Assembly: GCF_000243095.1 (NCBI RefSeq)
Contig: NZ_AHJE01000003.1
Location: forward strand, 124,001 to 188,000
Direction of reading: 5' to 3'
DNA: 64,000 nucleotides
Source of the DNA: Cupriavidus basilensis OR16
GTDB taxonomy: Bacteria; Pseudomonadota; Gammaproteobacteria; Burkholderiales; Burkholderiaceae
The notes under the pieces are model-generated. The model was not told the origin of the DNA. It ran no database searches and worked only from the letters and a program-made list of their open reading frames with translations. Shown in pieces: positions 52,579 through 61,316 of the stretch; position 1 is the stretch's first letter, and each line of letters starts with the position of its first letter. Made by a program: the position numbers and the translations under genes.

Positions 52579-53490
52579 ATGAATATCTCGCTTCCGCAGC
52601 TCAAGGCCTTCGCGGCCGTTGCACGACAGAGGAGCTTTACCCGCGCCGCGGCCGAGCTCGGGCTGACGCAATCGGCCATCAGCCGCAGCGTGCGCGAACT
52701 GGAAGACGAGATCGACCAGCGGCTGTTTGACCGCACCACGCGCCAGGTCGAGCTCACCGATGCGGGCGAGCACCTGTCGCAGCGCATCTGCCACCTGATC
52801 GAGGAGGTCGAGCAGACGCTGCGCGAGAGCCACGGTGCCGCCAGGCCGTGCCAGGGCGCGGTGCAGATCGCGTCCGACCCGGTGCTGTCGTCGATCTCGC
52901 TGCCGGGCTGGCTCGCGGGTTGCCGCACGGCCTGGCCGGGCATCGGCATCAGCCTGAAAGACCGCTCGCATGAGTCCGTGCTGCAGTGCGTGCGCAGCGG
53001 CGAGGTGGACTTCGGCATCGCCACGAACCCGCAAGCCGGGGACGATCTCTACTGCGAGGCCCTGTGCGCCGATCCATTCCATGCCGTGCTGCCGGCGCAG
53101 CATCCGCTGGCAGCGCGCGAGACGGTAGGGTGGGGCGACCTCAACGATGCCAGAGTGCTGATGCTGGATCAGCACTCTGGCGTCCAGCCTGCCGTGGAGC
53201 AGGCCTTTGGCGTGTATCACGTGCGCACCGGCTCGCTGCAGGTGCTTGGCCACTTTGCCTCGATCTTCGGCATGGTGGCGCTGGGGCTGGGTATCGGCAT
53301 CGTGCCGTCGCGCGCACAGGCGGCTGGGCTGAGCCCTGCGGCCGTCATGCGTCCATTACGGCCGCAGGTTACGTCCACGATCATGCTGGTGCGGCGCAAG
53401 AGCCGTTCCCTCAAACCTAACGCAGCCGCGATCTGGGATGCGCTACGGGGCATGGAGGTTGAGCAGACGTCGCTGGCGCGTGTGAGCTAG
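52579..53490 (+). CDS. LysR-type transcriptional regulator
   Basis: This is a 303-residue LTTR; ATG 52579 has AAGGGG at 52568-52573, so the earlier ATG 52558 is not used. HTH: 'MNISLPQLKAFAAVARQRSF' then 'RAAAELGLTQSAISRSVREL'. The effector domain starts 'GAVQIASDPVLSSISLPGWL' and includes 'LGLGIGIVPSRAQAAGLSPA'. The type is close to DgdR/CynR-like regulators of organic-acid genes. It stands downstream of the first OFA transporter on the same strand, and its own target is unknown. Possible targets are the OFA genes on either side; its stop lies only about 40 bases before the oxalate-regulon operator E. Confidence 0.88.
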   Translation: MNISLPQLKAFAAVARQRSFTRAAAELGLTQSAISRSVRELEDEIDQRLFDRTTRQVELTDAGEHLSQRICHLIEEVEQTLRESHGAARPCQGAVQIASDPVLSSISLPGWLAGCRTAWPGIGISLKDRSHESVLQCVRSGEVDFGIATNPQAGDDLYCEALCADPFHAVLPAQHPLAARETVGWGDLNDARVLMLDQHSGVQPAVEQAFGVYHVRTGSLQVLGHFASIFGMVALGLGIGIVPSRAQAAGLSPAAVMRPLRPQVTSTIMLVRRKSRSLKPNAAAIWDALRGMEVEQTSLARVS

Positions 53491-53529
53491 CCTGGCGCCG
53501 CTGTGCGTTGCGCAGGCCTCGGAATCTTA

Positions 53530-53545
53530 TTGATATATTACATAC
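53530..53545. promoter_or_regulatory. Oxalate-regulon operator E (small membrane protein)
   Basis: TTGATATATTACATAC, six bases upstream of the -35 element of the promoter described next. Confidence 0.85.
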
Positions 53546-53551
53546 AGGATA

Positions 53552-53580
53552 TTTACACATAGTGCGGCGCAGCATATAAT
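53552..53580 (+). promoter_or_regulatory. Near-consensus sigma-70 promoter
   Basis: TTTACA at 53552-53557, a 17-base spacer, and TATAAT at 53575-53580. It sits directly downstream of operator E, with ATG 53618 about 30 bases behind the predicted start of transcription. Confidence 0.8.
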
Positions 53581-53617
53581 GAAAACTCCTACTCACCATC
53601 CTTACCGGAGTTTTCTG

Positions 53618-53839
53618 ATGGACAGCGCTCTTCTTCTCGGTCTCGCCCTTGGTCTGATTGCCCTCGGCGTTGGCGTTACGTTCCTGATTGCCACCCGCGT
53701 GCCGACCCCTGTGCTGGTCCGTGCCCAGGAGCATGGCCGCTTTGCCGGCCTTGGCTCGTCGCAGGAAACCGCCGGCATTGGCCGCGCTAGCCCGGCTTCC
53801 CGCGGCGTCCGCGCGGAACCCCAACTGGCTCGCGCCTGA
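53618..53839 (+). CDS. Small single-pass membrane protein of the oxalate regulon
   Basis: This is a 73-residue protein starting at ATG 53618 with CCGGAG seven bases upstream; the earlier ATG at 53579 lies on the -10 box and cannot be the start. Residues 2-22 ('DSALLLGLALGLIALGVGVT') form one transmembrane helix, followed by a basic, Ala/Arg-rich tail ('TPVLVRAQEHGRFAGLGSSQ'). I know no family for it. It is preceded by a copy of the oxalate-regulon operator and by a strong promoter, so it should be co-expressed with panE, sucCD, the fusion gene and transporter 2. A small subunit or modulator of the transporter or another membrane complex is one possibility (inference). Confidence 0.7.
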   Translation: MDSALLLGLALGLIALGVGVTFLIATRVPTPVLVRAQEHGRFAGLGSSQETAGIGRASPASRGVRAEPQLARA

Positions 53840-54484
53840 TGCTCGCGTGTTGCGATTGGCGGGCCGCCCGGCTGCCAATCGCTGCCGCCATGCGAGGGTA
53901 GGGGCCTAACCCTGCCCAATCCGTGTGGTTTGGTTGCTGAGCTTGCTTGCACAAAGCCATCCCGGGCACTTTTTTCCCGTTCCGCGGCGCGCATGCCGCC
54001 CTGCACGACCCCTCCGCTCTTCTGTCCTGAAGGGCAAGACATTCAGTACATTGACCTGCCGGCCTGCCTGACTTTATCTAGGGACTTTCCCGGAGATCGT
54101 CCGCGAGGCGCTAAGCCCTCCAACTTCCCGCCACCCGGATCTACATCTCCACAGCCGCCTGTTTACGCGCGCCATTGATGAGGCGGACCGCCCTAAGTCA
54201 TTGATCCTTCAGCAGGCCGGCTTGCGCTGCCCGCCCGCTTTGATGCGCGTGACGCACGAGTCATCTCCATGCCGCTTTCCGGCACATTGCCACCGCCGTT
54301 TCCAGGCAGTTTCAGGGTCCGCCAGGTGGGCTAAAAGCGCCTTGACTATATTGATATATCACATACTGTATAGCACTGAAACGACCGCAGTATCTGGGAT
54401 GCAGCACAAGCAGTGCCGTCCCAAAAGAGGTGTCCGAAGACGCCCTTTCCACATAAGGCGGCCCCGCCCGCCATAGGAGACACC
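53840..54484. other. 645-base intergenic region before OFA transporter 2
   Basis: No gene is recognised. It carries operator F (54351-54366) and a possible -35 (TTGACT, 54342-54347), and several CG-rich repeats downstream of the small protein gene. Confidence 0.6.
54351..54366. promoter_or_regulatory. Oxalate-regulon operator F (OFA transporter 2)
   Basis: TTGATATATCACATAC followed by TGTAT; it lies just downstream of the TTGACT hexamer at 54342-54347, so a bound regulator would overlap RNA polymerase. Confidence 0.87.
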
Positions 54485-55801
54485 ATGGAACATCAGCAAA
54501 ACGCGCCCGAGTCACGCTTTGCCTCCCCCTGGGTTCAGCTCGTCTTTGGCGTGATCTGCATGGCGATGATCGCCAACATGCAATACGGCTGGACGTTGTT
54601 CGTCAACCCGATCGACGACAAGTACCACTGGGGCCGCACGGCGATCCAGGTGGCATTCACCATCTTCGTCGTGACCGAGACCTGGCTGGTGCCGATCGAG
54701 GGCTACCTCGTGGACAAGTACGGCCCGCGTCCCGTGGTGGTGGGTGGCGGCCTGCTGTGCGCGATTGCCTGGGCCTTGAACTCCGTGGCCGCGTCGCTGC
54801 CGATGCTCTACTTCGCGGCAGCGGTAGGCGGGGTAGGCGCGGGCGCGGTGTACGGCACCTGCGTGGGCAATGCGTTGAAGTGGTTCCCCAACCGGCGCGG
54901 GCTGGCCGCAGGCATCACCGCCGCTGGCTTTGGCGCAGGCTCGGCGCTGACCGTGGTGCCGATTGCCAACATGATCAAGAGCAGCGGCTACGAGGCCACG
55001 TTCCTGTGGTTCGGCCTGGGCCAGGGCCTGATCGTCTTCTTCCTGGGCATGGCGCTCTATCCGCCTTCGGCCAAGGTGCTCAACCAGGTCACGTCCGCAG
55101 TCAAGACCGCTGCCTACAACGCCTCGCCGCGCCAGGTGCTGTCCTCGCCGATCTTCTGGGTGATGTACGCGATGTTCGTGATGATGGCGGCCGGCGGCCT
55201 GATGGCTACCGCCCAGCTGGGCCCGATCGCCAAGGATTTCGGCCTCGATGGCGTGCCGGTTTCGCTGCTCGGCCTGACGTTGCCCGCGCTGACCTTCGCC
55301 CTCACCATCGACCGCGTGCTCAATGGGCTGACGCGCCCATTCTTTGGCTGGATCTCGGACAACATCGGTCGTGAGAACACCATGTTCCTGGCCTTTGCGG
55401 TCGAGGCGGTGGGCATTCTGCTGCTGGCAAAATATGGTCAGGATCCCATTGCTTTCGTGGTGCTGACCGGTGTCGTGTTCTTCGCCTGGGGGGAAATCTA
55501 CAGCCTGTTTCCGGCCACCTGCGGCGATACCTTCGGGCCCAAGTTTGCTGCCACAAATGCCGGCCTGTTGTACACCGCCAAGGGCACAGCCGCGCTGCTG
55601 GTGCCATTCTCCAGCGTCATCACTGCCGCCACCGGCGACTGGCACGCAGTCTTCATGCTTGCCTCGGGCATGGCTGCGCTGTCCGCCTTCCTGGCCTTGT
55701 TCGTGCTCAAGCCAATGCGCGAAGCCCACGCCAAGAAGTATGTGCATGCCAGTACCACGCCGCCGATGGGATATCGCGCGGTGCCGGAGGACCTGACCTG
55801 A
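54485..55801 (+). CDS. MFS transporter, oxalate/formate antiporter (OFA) family, copy 2
   Basis: This is a 438-residue twelve-helix carrier; ATG 54485 has AGGAGA upstream. The first helix 'IANMQYGWTLFVNPIDDKYH', the 'FVVTETWLVPIEGYLVDKYG' helix and 'GTCVGNALKWFPNRRGLAAG' match OxlT-type proteins and the first copy at 51120. Operator F in its promoter puts it under the same control as the CoA-transferase and sucCD genes, so it is the likelier oxalate/formate exchanger for the pathway. Exchange of oxalate2- against formate- would also generate a proton motive force when oxalyl-CoA is decarboxylated (known for Oxalobacter). Confidence 0.94.
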   Translation: MEHQQNAPESRFASPWVQLVFGVICMAMIANMQYGWTLFVNPIDDKYHWGRTAIQVAFTIFVVTETWLVPIEGYLVDKYGPRPVVVGGGLLCAIAWALNSVAASLPMLYFAAAVGGVGAGAVYGTCVGNALKWFPNRRGLAAGITAAGFGAGSALTVVPIANMIKSSGYEATFLWFGLGQGLIVFFLGMALYPPSAKVLNQVTSAVKTAAYNASPRQVLSSPIFWVMYAMFVMMAAGGLMATAQLGPIAKDFGLDGVPVSLLGLTLPALTFALTIDRVLNGLTRPFFGWISDNIGRENTMFLAFAVEAVGILLLAKYGQDPIAFVVLTGVVFFAWGEIYSLFPATCGDTFGPKFAATNAGLLYTAKGTAALLVPFSSVITAATGDWHAVFMLASGMAALSAFLALFVLKPMREAHAKKYVHASTTPPMGYRAVPEDLT

Positions 55802-56039
55802 GGGGTTTGCCGGCGCGGATCGGCGCGTCCAATGCGTCGCGGGAATAGGGATATGATCGAAGGCAAAGCCCATCCCCCGGCGCCAGCAATTTTCAGCAAT
55901 TTTCAGCAATCGCCAGCAACCACCGGCGGGACCGCGGGCGAGGCAAGACAAAACAAAAAGACAAGAGCGGCGGGCAAGCATGTAAGGCGCTTGCCCCGTT
56001 GCCATTCGGCACCCATACGAGACAGCTTTCGAGATTGCC

Positions 56040-57749
56040 ATGAACCAGGTCGTCATTCCCATCGCGGTCCAGGATATCGGCAAGGCGCGCAAGCGCCGGC
56101 AGCCAAAGGGGCGGCAGCCCGACCCGGCAGCCCTGGCCGAAGTCCGGGCCCTGCTGGGCGACGCGCCGCGCCGGCGCGACCTGCTGATCGAGCACTTGCA
56201 TGCCATCAACGACCACTATGGCCAGTTGGCGATCCCGCACCTGGTGGCGTTGGCGCAGGAGATGGGGTTGTCGATGGCGGAGGTCTATGAGGTCGCCACT
56301 TTCTATCATCATTTCGATGTGGTGCACGAGGATGCGAATGGCGTGATCGCGCGGCCGCCCGGCGTGACGGTGCGCGTGTGCGAAGGCATCGCCTGCGAGC
56401 TCGGCGGGGCGCGCGACCTGCTCGCCCGGCTTGCGGCCCTGCTGGGTAGCGAAGTCGGCGTGGTGGCAGCGCCTTGCATCGGCCGGTGCGAGCGTGCGCC
56501 CGCCGCGCTGGTCGGGCAGAACCCGGTGGATTTTGCGAGCGCGCAAACCATTGCGGATACGGTGGCATCGGGTGCCGTGCGCCATGCGCCCGAAGCTCAC
56601 CTGGGCTATGACGACTATCGCGCGCAAGGGGGCTATCGCTTGCTGCGCGCGCTGGCCTCGGGTGAGCGTGATTCGGCATCCTTGCTGCGCACGATGGAGG
56701 ATTCCGGCTTGCGCGGGCTGGGTGGCGCGGGCTTTCCCGCTGGGCGCAAATGGCGGATCGTGATGGCCGAGCCGGCCCCGCGCCTGATGGCGGTCAACCT
56801 GGATGAGGGCGAGCCCGGCACCTTCAAGGATCGTGTCTACCTGGAGCGCGATCCGCATCGCTTCCTCGAAGGCATGCTGATTGCCGCCGCGGTGACCCAG
56901 GTCAGCGCGATCTACATCTACCTGCGCGATGAATACGCAGGCTGCCGCGCCGTGCTTGGCGAAGCGCTGCGCCGCCTGCATGCCGATCCACCGATCCCGG
57001 TGCTGCCGGAGATCCAGTTGCGGCGCGGCGCTGGCGCGTACATTTGCGGCGAAGAGTCCGCCATGATCGAATCGATTGAAGGCAAGCGCGGCATGCCCAG
57101 GCTGCGCCCGCCCTATGTGGCGCAGGTCGGCTTGTTCGGCCGGCCCACGCTGGAGCACAACTTCGAGACCCTTTACTGGGTCCGCGAGATCCTTGAAAAA
57201 GGCGCGGGCTGGTTTGCCGCACAGGGACGCCATGGCCGCCACGGGCTGCGCTCGTTTTCGGTGTCGGGGCGCGTGAAGCTGCCCGGCGTGCATGTGGCGC
57301 CGGCGGGGATCACCGTGAGTGAGCTGATCGCAGAATACTGCGGCGGCATGCAAGACGGCCATCGCTTCTATGGCTACCTGCCGGGCGGCGCGTCGGGAGG
57401 CATCCTGCCGGCGTCCATGGGCGATATTCCGCTGGACTTCGATACGTTGCAGCCCTACGGCTGCTTTATCGGCTCGGCCGCCATCGTGGTGTTTTCGGAG
57501 CAGGACAGTGCGGTGGCTGTGGCGCGCAACCTGATGCATTTCTTCAAGCATGAATCCTGTGGGCAGTGCACGCCATGCCGTGTGGGCACGGCCAAGGCGC
57601 TGGACGTGATCGCGCAGCCGACATGGGACCTTGCCGCGCTGGCGGACTTGTCGGCGGTGATGCGGGATGCGTCGATCTGCGGGCTGGGGCAGGCCGCGCC
57701 CAATCCGGTGGATTGCGTGATCAAGTATTTTCCCCAGGAACTGGCCTGA
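56040..57749 (+). CDS. fdwB: NAD-dependent formate dehydrogenase beta subunit (NuoE-NuoF fusion, Fdh1B/FdwB type)
   Basis: This is a 569-residue soluble flavoprotein, intact. Residues 1-175 are NuoE-like (a thioredoxin-fold [2Fe-2S] domain: 'YEVATFYHHFDVV', 'VCEGIACELGG', 'APCIGRCERAP' with the four Cys). The rest is NuoF-like: FMN/NADH-binding 'GLRGLGGAGFPAGRKWRIVM', 'NLDEGEPGTFKDRVYLERDP', 'RRGAGAYICGEESAMIESIE' and the N3 [4Fe-4S] ligands 'ESCGQCTPCRVGTAKAL'. This fusion is the hallmark of Fdh1/Fdw-type enzymes of Methylobacterium and Cupriavidus and differs from the split FdsG/FdsB. It passes electrons from the alpha subunit (57764) to NAD+. ATG 56040 follows a 238-base leader behind OFA transporter 2. 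Confidence 0.93.
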   Translation: MNQVVIPIAVQDIGKARKRRQPKGRQPDPAALAEVRALLGDAPRRRDLLIEHLHAINDHYGQLAIPHLVALAQEMGLSMAEVYEVATFYHHFDVVHEDANGVIARPPGVTVRVCEGIACELGGARDLLARLAALLGSEVGVVAAPCIGRCERAPAALVGQNPVDFASAQTIADTVASGAVRHAPEAHLGYDDYRAQGGYRLLRALASGERDSASLLRTMEDSGLRGLGGAGFPAGRKWRIVMAEPAPRLMAVNLDEGEPGTFKDRVYLERDPHRFLEGMLIAAAVTQVSAIYIYLRDEYAGCRAVLGEALRRLHADPPIPVLPEIQLRRGAGAYICGEESAMIESIEGKRGMPRLRPPYVAQVGLFGRPTLEHNFETLYWVREILEKGAGWFAAQGRHGRHGLRSFSVSGRVKLPGVHVAPAGITVSELIAEYCGGMQDGHRFYGYLPGGASGGILPASMGDIPLDFDTLQPYGCFIGSAAIVVFSEQDSAVAVARNLMHFFKHESCGQCTPCRVGTAKALDVIAQPTWDLAALADLSAVMRDASICGLGQAAPNPVDCVIKYFPQELA

Positions 57750-57763
57750 GCCGCGAGGACGAC

Positions 57764-60123
57764 ATGAATGCGCTGACCCGCGCCGAGCGCGCGCAAGTGG
57801 ACGCCTCCTCGGATACCACGGTGACGTTCCGCCTGAATGGCAGGGACGTGCGCGCCGGGCCGGGCGAGAGCTTGCTCAAGGTGGCGCAGCGCGAGGGCTT
57901 CGATATCCCGCACCTGTGCTACAAGGACGGCCTGGACACCGCCGGCAATTGCCGCGCCTGCATGGTGGAGATCAAGGGCGAGCGCGTGCTGGCGCCGTCG
58001 TGCTGCCGTTACCCAATGCAGGGCATGGAGGTGCAGACCGCCTCCGAGCGCGCGGTGCGCTCGCAGCGCATGGTGCTGGAGTTGCTGCAGTCCGATATGC
58101 CCGAGGCGCATTACACGCGTAACAATGAGCTGGACCAAGGGTGGGTTGCCAGCTCACCTACAACGTCAAGGACAACCGCATCCTCTTTGTCGAAGGGCGT
58201 TTTGGGCCGGCCAACCAGAAACGCCTGTGCGTGAAGGGGCGCTATGGCTTCGATTACGCCCAGCATCCGCATCGGCTCACGGTGCCGCTGGTGCGGCGCG
58301 ATGGCGCGCCTAAACGCGGCGATTTCGTGATGGATCCCGCGCGCGTGATGGACGTGTTCCGCGAAGCCAGTTGGGAAGAGGCCCTCGCGCTTGCGGGCGC
58401 CAGCCTGTCGGCCATCCGCGACAGGCACGGCAAGCGCGCGCTGGCCGGCTTTGGCTCCGCCAAGGGAAGCAACGAAGAGGCCTACCTGTTTCAAAAGCTC
58501 GTACGCACCGGCTTCGGCAGCAACAACGTGGACCATTGCACGCGGCTTTGCCACGCGTCGTCGGTGGCGGCACTGCTCGAAGGCATCGGCTCGGGTGCGG
58601 TTTCCAACCCGGTGATGGATGTGGCGCGCGCGCAGGTGGTGATCGTGATCGGCGCCAATCCCACCGTCAATCATCCAGTGGCGGCGAGCTGGATCAAGAA
58701 CGCCGTAAGCAATGGCACCAAGCTGATCCTGGCCGATCCGCGCCGCTCCGACCTGGCGCGCTTCGCCCATCGCTTCCTGCAGTTCGAGCCCGATACCGAT
58801 GTGGCGCTGCTCAACGCCATGATGCATGTGATCGTGGCCGAAGGACTGGTCGATCAGGATTTCATCGCCAGCCGCACCATCGGCTACGAGGAACTGGAGC
58901 GCAACGTGGCGGCCTACAGCCCGGAGCTGATGGCGCCGGTCTGCGGCATCGATGCGGAAACCATCCGCTATGTGGCGCGCCTGTATGCCAGCTCCAAAGC
59001 GTCGATGATCCTCTGGGGCATGGGGATTTCCCAACATATCCACGGCACCGACAATGCCCGCTGCCTGATCGCCCTGGCGCTGATGACGGGGCAGATCGGC
59101 CGGCCTGGCACGGGGCTGCATCCGCTGCGCGGCCAGAACAACGTGCAGGGCGCTTCCGATGCCGGCCTGATCCCGATGATGTATCCGGACTACCGCCGCG
59201 TCGACGATCCCGAGGCCATCGCGCGCTTCGAGTCGTTGTGGGGCATGCCGCTGGACCGCCAGCCGGGACTGACCGTGGTCGAAGTGATGCAGGCCATCGA
59301 GCGGGGCGAAGTGCGCGGGATGTACATCATGGGCGAGAACCCGGCCATGTCGGACCCTGACGCCCAGCATGCGCGCGAGGCGCTGGCGGCGCTGGACCAC
59401 CTTGTCGTGCAGGATATCTTCCTGACGGAGACGGCCTACCTGGCCGACGTGGTGCTGCCGGCTTCGGCGTTCCCGGAGAAGACGGGCACCTTTACCAACA
59501 CGGACCGCACGGTGCAGCTTGGCCGCCAGGCGATCGATCCGCCCGGGCAGGCACGCCAGGACCTGTGGATCATCCAGCAGATGGCGGCCAGGCTGGGGCT
59601 GGACTGGTCGTACGCAAGCGTGGCCGACGTGTTCGACGAGATGCGCCATGCCATGCCAAGCATCGGCGGCATTACCTGGGAGCGCTTGCAACGGGAGGAC
59701 GCGGTGACCTATCCCTGCCGCGCCGAAGGCGACCCGGGCGAGCCGGTGATCTTTACGGATGGGTTTCCGACCGCCTCGGGCCGGGCCCGTTTTGTTCCGG
59801 CCGACATCATTCCCGCGGCCGAGCGGCCCGACCAGGATTATCCCGTTGTGCTTATCACCGGCCGGCAGCTCGAGCACTGGCATACCGGCAGCATGACCCG
59901 GCGTGCGGGCGTGCTGGATGCGATCGAGCCGGAGCCGGTGGCGCTGGTGCATCCACTCGACCTGGCTGCCATCGGCGCTCAGCCGGGCGATGTGGTGACG
60001 CTGGCATCGCGCCGGGGCCAGGTCTCGCTGTTTGCGCGGGCCGACGATGGCACGCCGCGCGGCGCGGTGTTCGTGCCATTCTGTTACTACGAGGCCGCCA
60101 TCAACAAGCTGACGCGCAGCTGA
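57764..60123 (+). pseudogene. fdwA: Formate dehydrogenase alpha subunit (Fdh1A/FdwA type) with internal out-of-frame deletion
   Basis: From ATG 57764 the [2Fe-2S] domain is present ('GFDIPHLCYKDGLDTAGNCR', 'CMVEIKGERVLAPSCCRYPM'). After 'YTRNNELDQ' the expected His-Cys3 and two ferredoxin-like [4Fe-4S] segments (about 120 residues in relatives) are missing. The frame changes at about 58140, where 'VGCQLTYNVKDNRILFVEGR' resumes in the molybdopterin part. The catalytic 'NNVDHCTRLCHASSVAALLE' (metal-ligand Cys), 'GPGTGLHPLRGQNNVQGASD'-like loop and the C-terminal MopB domain are complete to 60123. Without the deleted clusters electrons cannot reach the beta subunit. It catalyses formate to CO2 when intact; W or Mo at the bis-MGD site cannot be told from sequence. 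Confidence 0.87.
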
Positions 60124-60144
60124 TTGACTTGATGGAGCCCCGCA

Positions 60145-61161
60145 ATGAAAGCCGTTGGCCTGACCCGTTACCTGCCGATCGACGACCCGCAATCCCTGGT
60201 CGATGTCGAGATCGCCACCCCCGTGCCAGAGGGCCGAGACCTCCTGGTCAAGGTGGCGGCGATTTCGGTCAATCCTGTGGATGCCAAGGTGCGCGCGCCC
60301 AAGGACAAGGTCGAGCCTGCCGTGCGCGTGCTGGGGTGGGATGCGGCGGGCACGGTGGCCGCAGTGGGCCCGGATGTCACGCTGTTCAAGGTGGGCGATC
60401 CGGTTTTCTATGCCGGCAGCATTACCCGGCCGGGCGCCAATAGCGAGTTTCACCTGGTGGATGAGCGCATCGTTGGCCATAAGCCCGCAGCGCTCGATTT
60501 TGCTCGCGCCGCCGCACTGCCATTGACGGCCATTACCGCCTGGGAAGCCCTGTTCGATCGCCTGGGCGTCTCGCCGCAGGGCGAGCACGCCGGGCGTTCC
60601 GTGCTGGTCATCGGCGGGGCGGGGGGCGTGGGTTCCATCGGCATCCAGCTGGCCAAGACGCTGGCTGGGCTCACGGTCATCGCCACCGCGTCACGGCCCG
60701 AATCGGCTGCGTGGTGCCGCAAGCTGGGCGCCGACCATACCATCGATCACCGCAGCGACATGCCGGCCCAGTTGCGCAAGCTCGGGTTTGCCGAAGTCGA
60801 CTACATCCTGTGCTTTAACGACACGGACCGCCACTTTGCTGCCATGGCGACCGTGATTGCACCGCAAGGCAAGATCTGCTCGATCGTGGAGAACAGCAGC
60901 CCGCTGGCCGTGGGTGACCTGAAGAGCAAGAGCGCCACCTTTGTGTGGGAGTTCATGTTCACCCGTTCGATGTTCGGCACGCCGGACATGATCGAGCAGT
61001 ATCTCCTGCTGAACGAAGTGGCACGCCTGGTCGATGCCGGCCGGCTGCAGACCACGCTTGGGGAGAACCTCGGGCGGATCGACGCGGCCAACCTGCGCCG
61101 CGCCCATGCCATGCTGGAAAGCGGGCAGACCATCGGCAAGCTGGTGCTGGAAGGGTTCTGA
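60145..61161 (+). CDS. Zinc-type alcohol dehydrogenase-like/quinone oxidoreductase (MDR) protein
   Basis: This is a 338-residue MDR enzyme starting 21 bases after the formate dehydrogenase stop. GroES domain: 'VKVAAISVNPVDAKVRAPKD', 'VLGWDAAGTVAAVGPDVTLF'. Rossmann domain: 'SVLVIGGAGGVGSIGIQLAK' (GxGGVG). The zinc-site Cys/His of true alcohol dehydrogenases are absent, and 'GSITRPGANSEFHLVDERIV' is typical of TIGR02817-like 'zinc-binding ADH family' proteins which are NADPH:quinone reductases. The link with formate metabolism is only positional. The end is followed by a strong hairpin. Confidence 0.9.
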   Translation: MKAVGLTRYLPIDDPQSLVDVEIATPVPEGRDLLVKVAAISVNPVDAKVRAPKDKVEPAVRVLGWDAAGTVAAVGPDVTLFKVGDPVFYAGSITRPGANSEFHLVDERIVGHKPAALDFARAAALPLTAITAWEALFDRLGVSPQGEHAGRSVLVIGGAGGVGSIGIQLAKTLAGLTVIATASRPESAAWCRKLGADHTIDHRSDMPAQLRKLGFAEVDYILCFNDTDRHFAAMATVIAPQGKICSIVENSSPLAVGDLKSKSATFVWEFMFTRSMFGTPDMIEQYLLLNEVARLVDAGRLQTTLGENLGRIDAANLRRAHAMLESGQTIGKLVLEGF

Positions 61162-61261
61162 GGTTTCCCTGGACGGGGAGAATGGCGGGAGAGGTGAAGG
61201 CCCGCCTCTTTTCCCCCGTCAATCGGCAATTAACCGCCAGGACCAAGCCCCAACCGCCACC

Positions 61262-61291
61262 AGCGGTTTTGTGGCGCACCACAAAACCGCT
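61262..61291. terminator. Perfect 13-bp hairpin between convergent genes
   Basis: AGCGGTTTTGTGG - CGCA - CCACAAAACCGCT. It lies between the MDR gene and the alpha/beta hydrolase gene. Confidence 0.85.
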
Positions 61292-61316
61292 AAAGCAAAC
61301 AGGGTTCAGGAGTGAT

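Noticed and set aside
57066-57080. Additional LacI-type operator (AATCGATT core) inside fdwB
   Set aside because: Only the inner eight bases match; it lies within a coding sequence that fits the protein family exactly.
58111-60588. 825-residue reverse-strand ORF
   Set aside because: It is antisense to fdwA and the MDR gene, with no recognisable fold and no ribosome-binding site.
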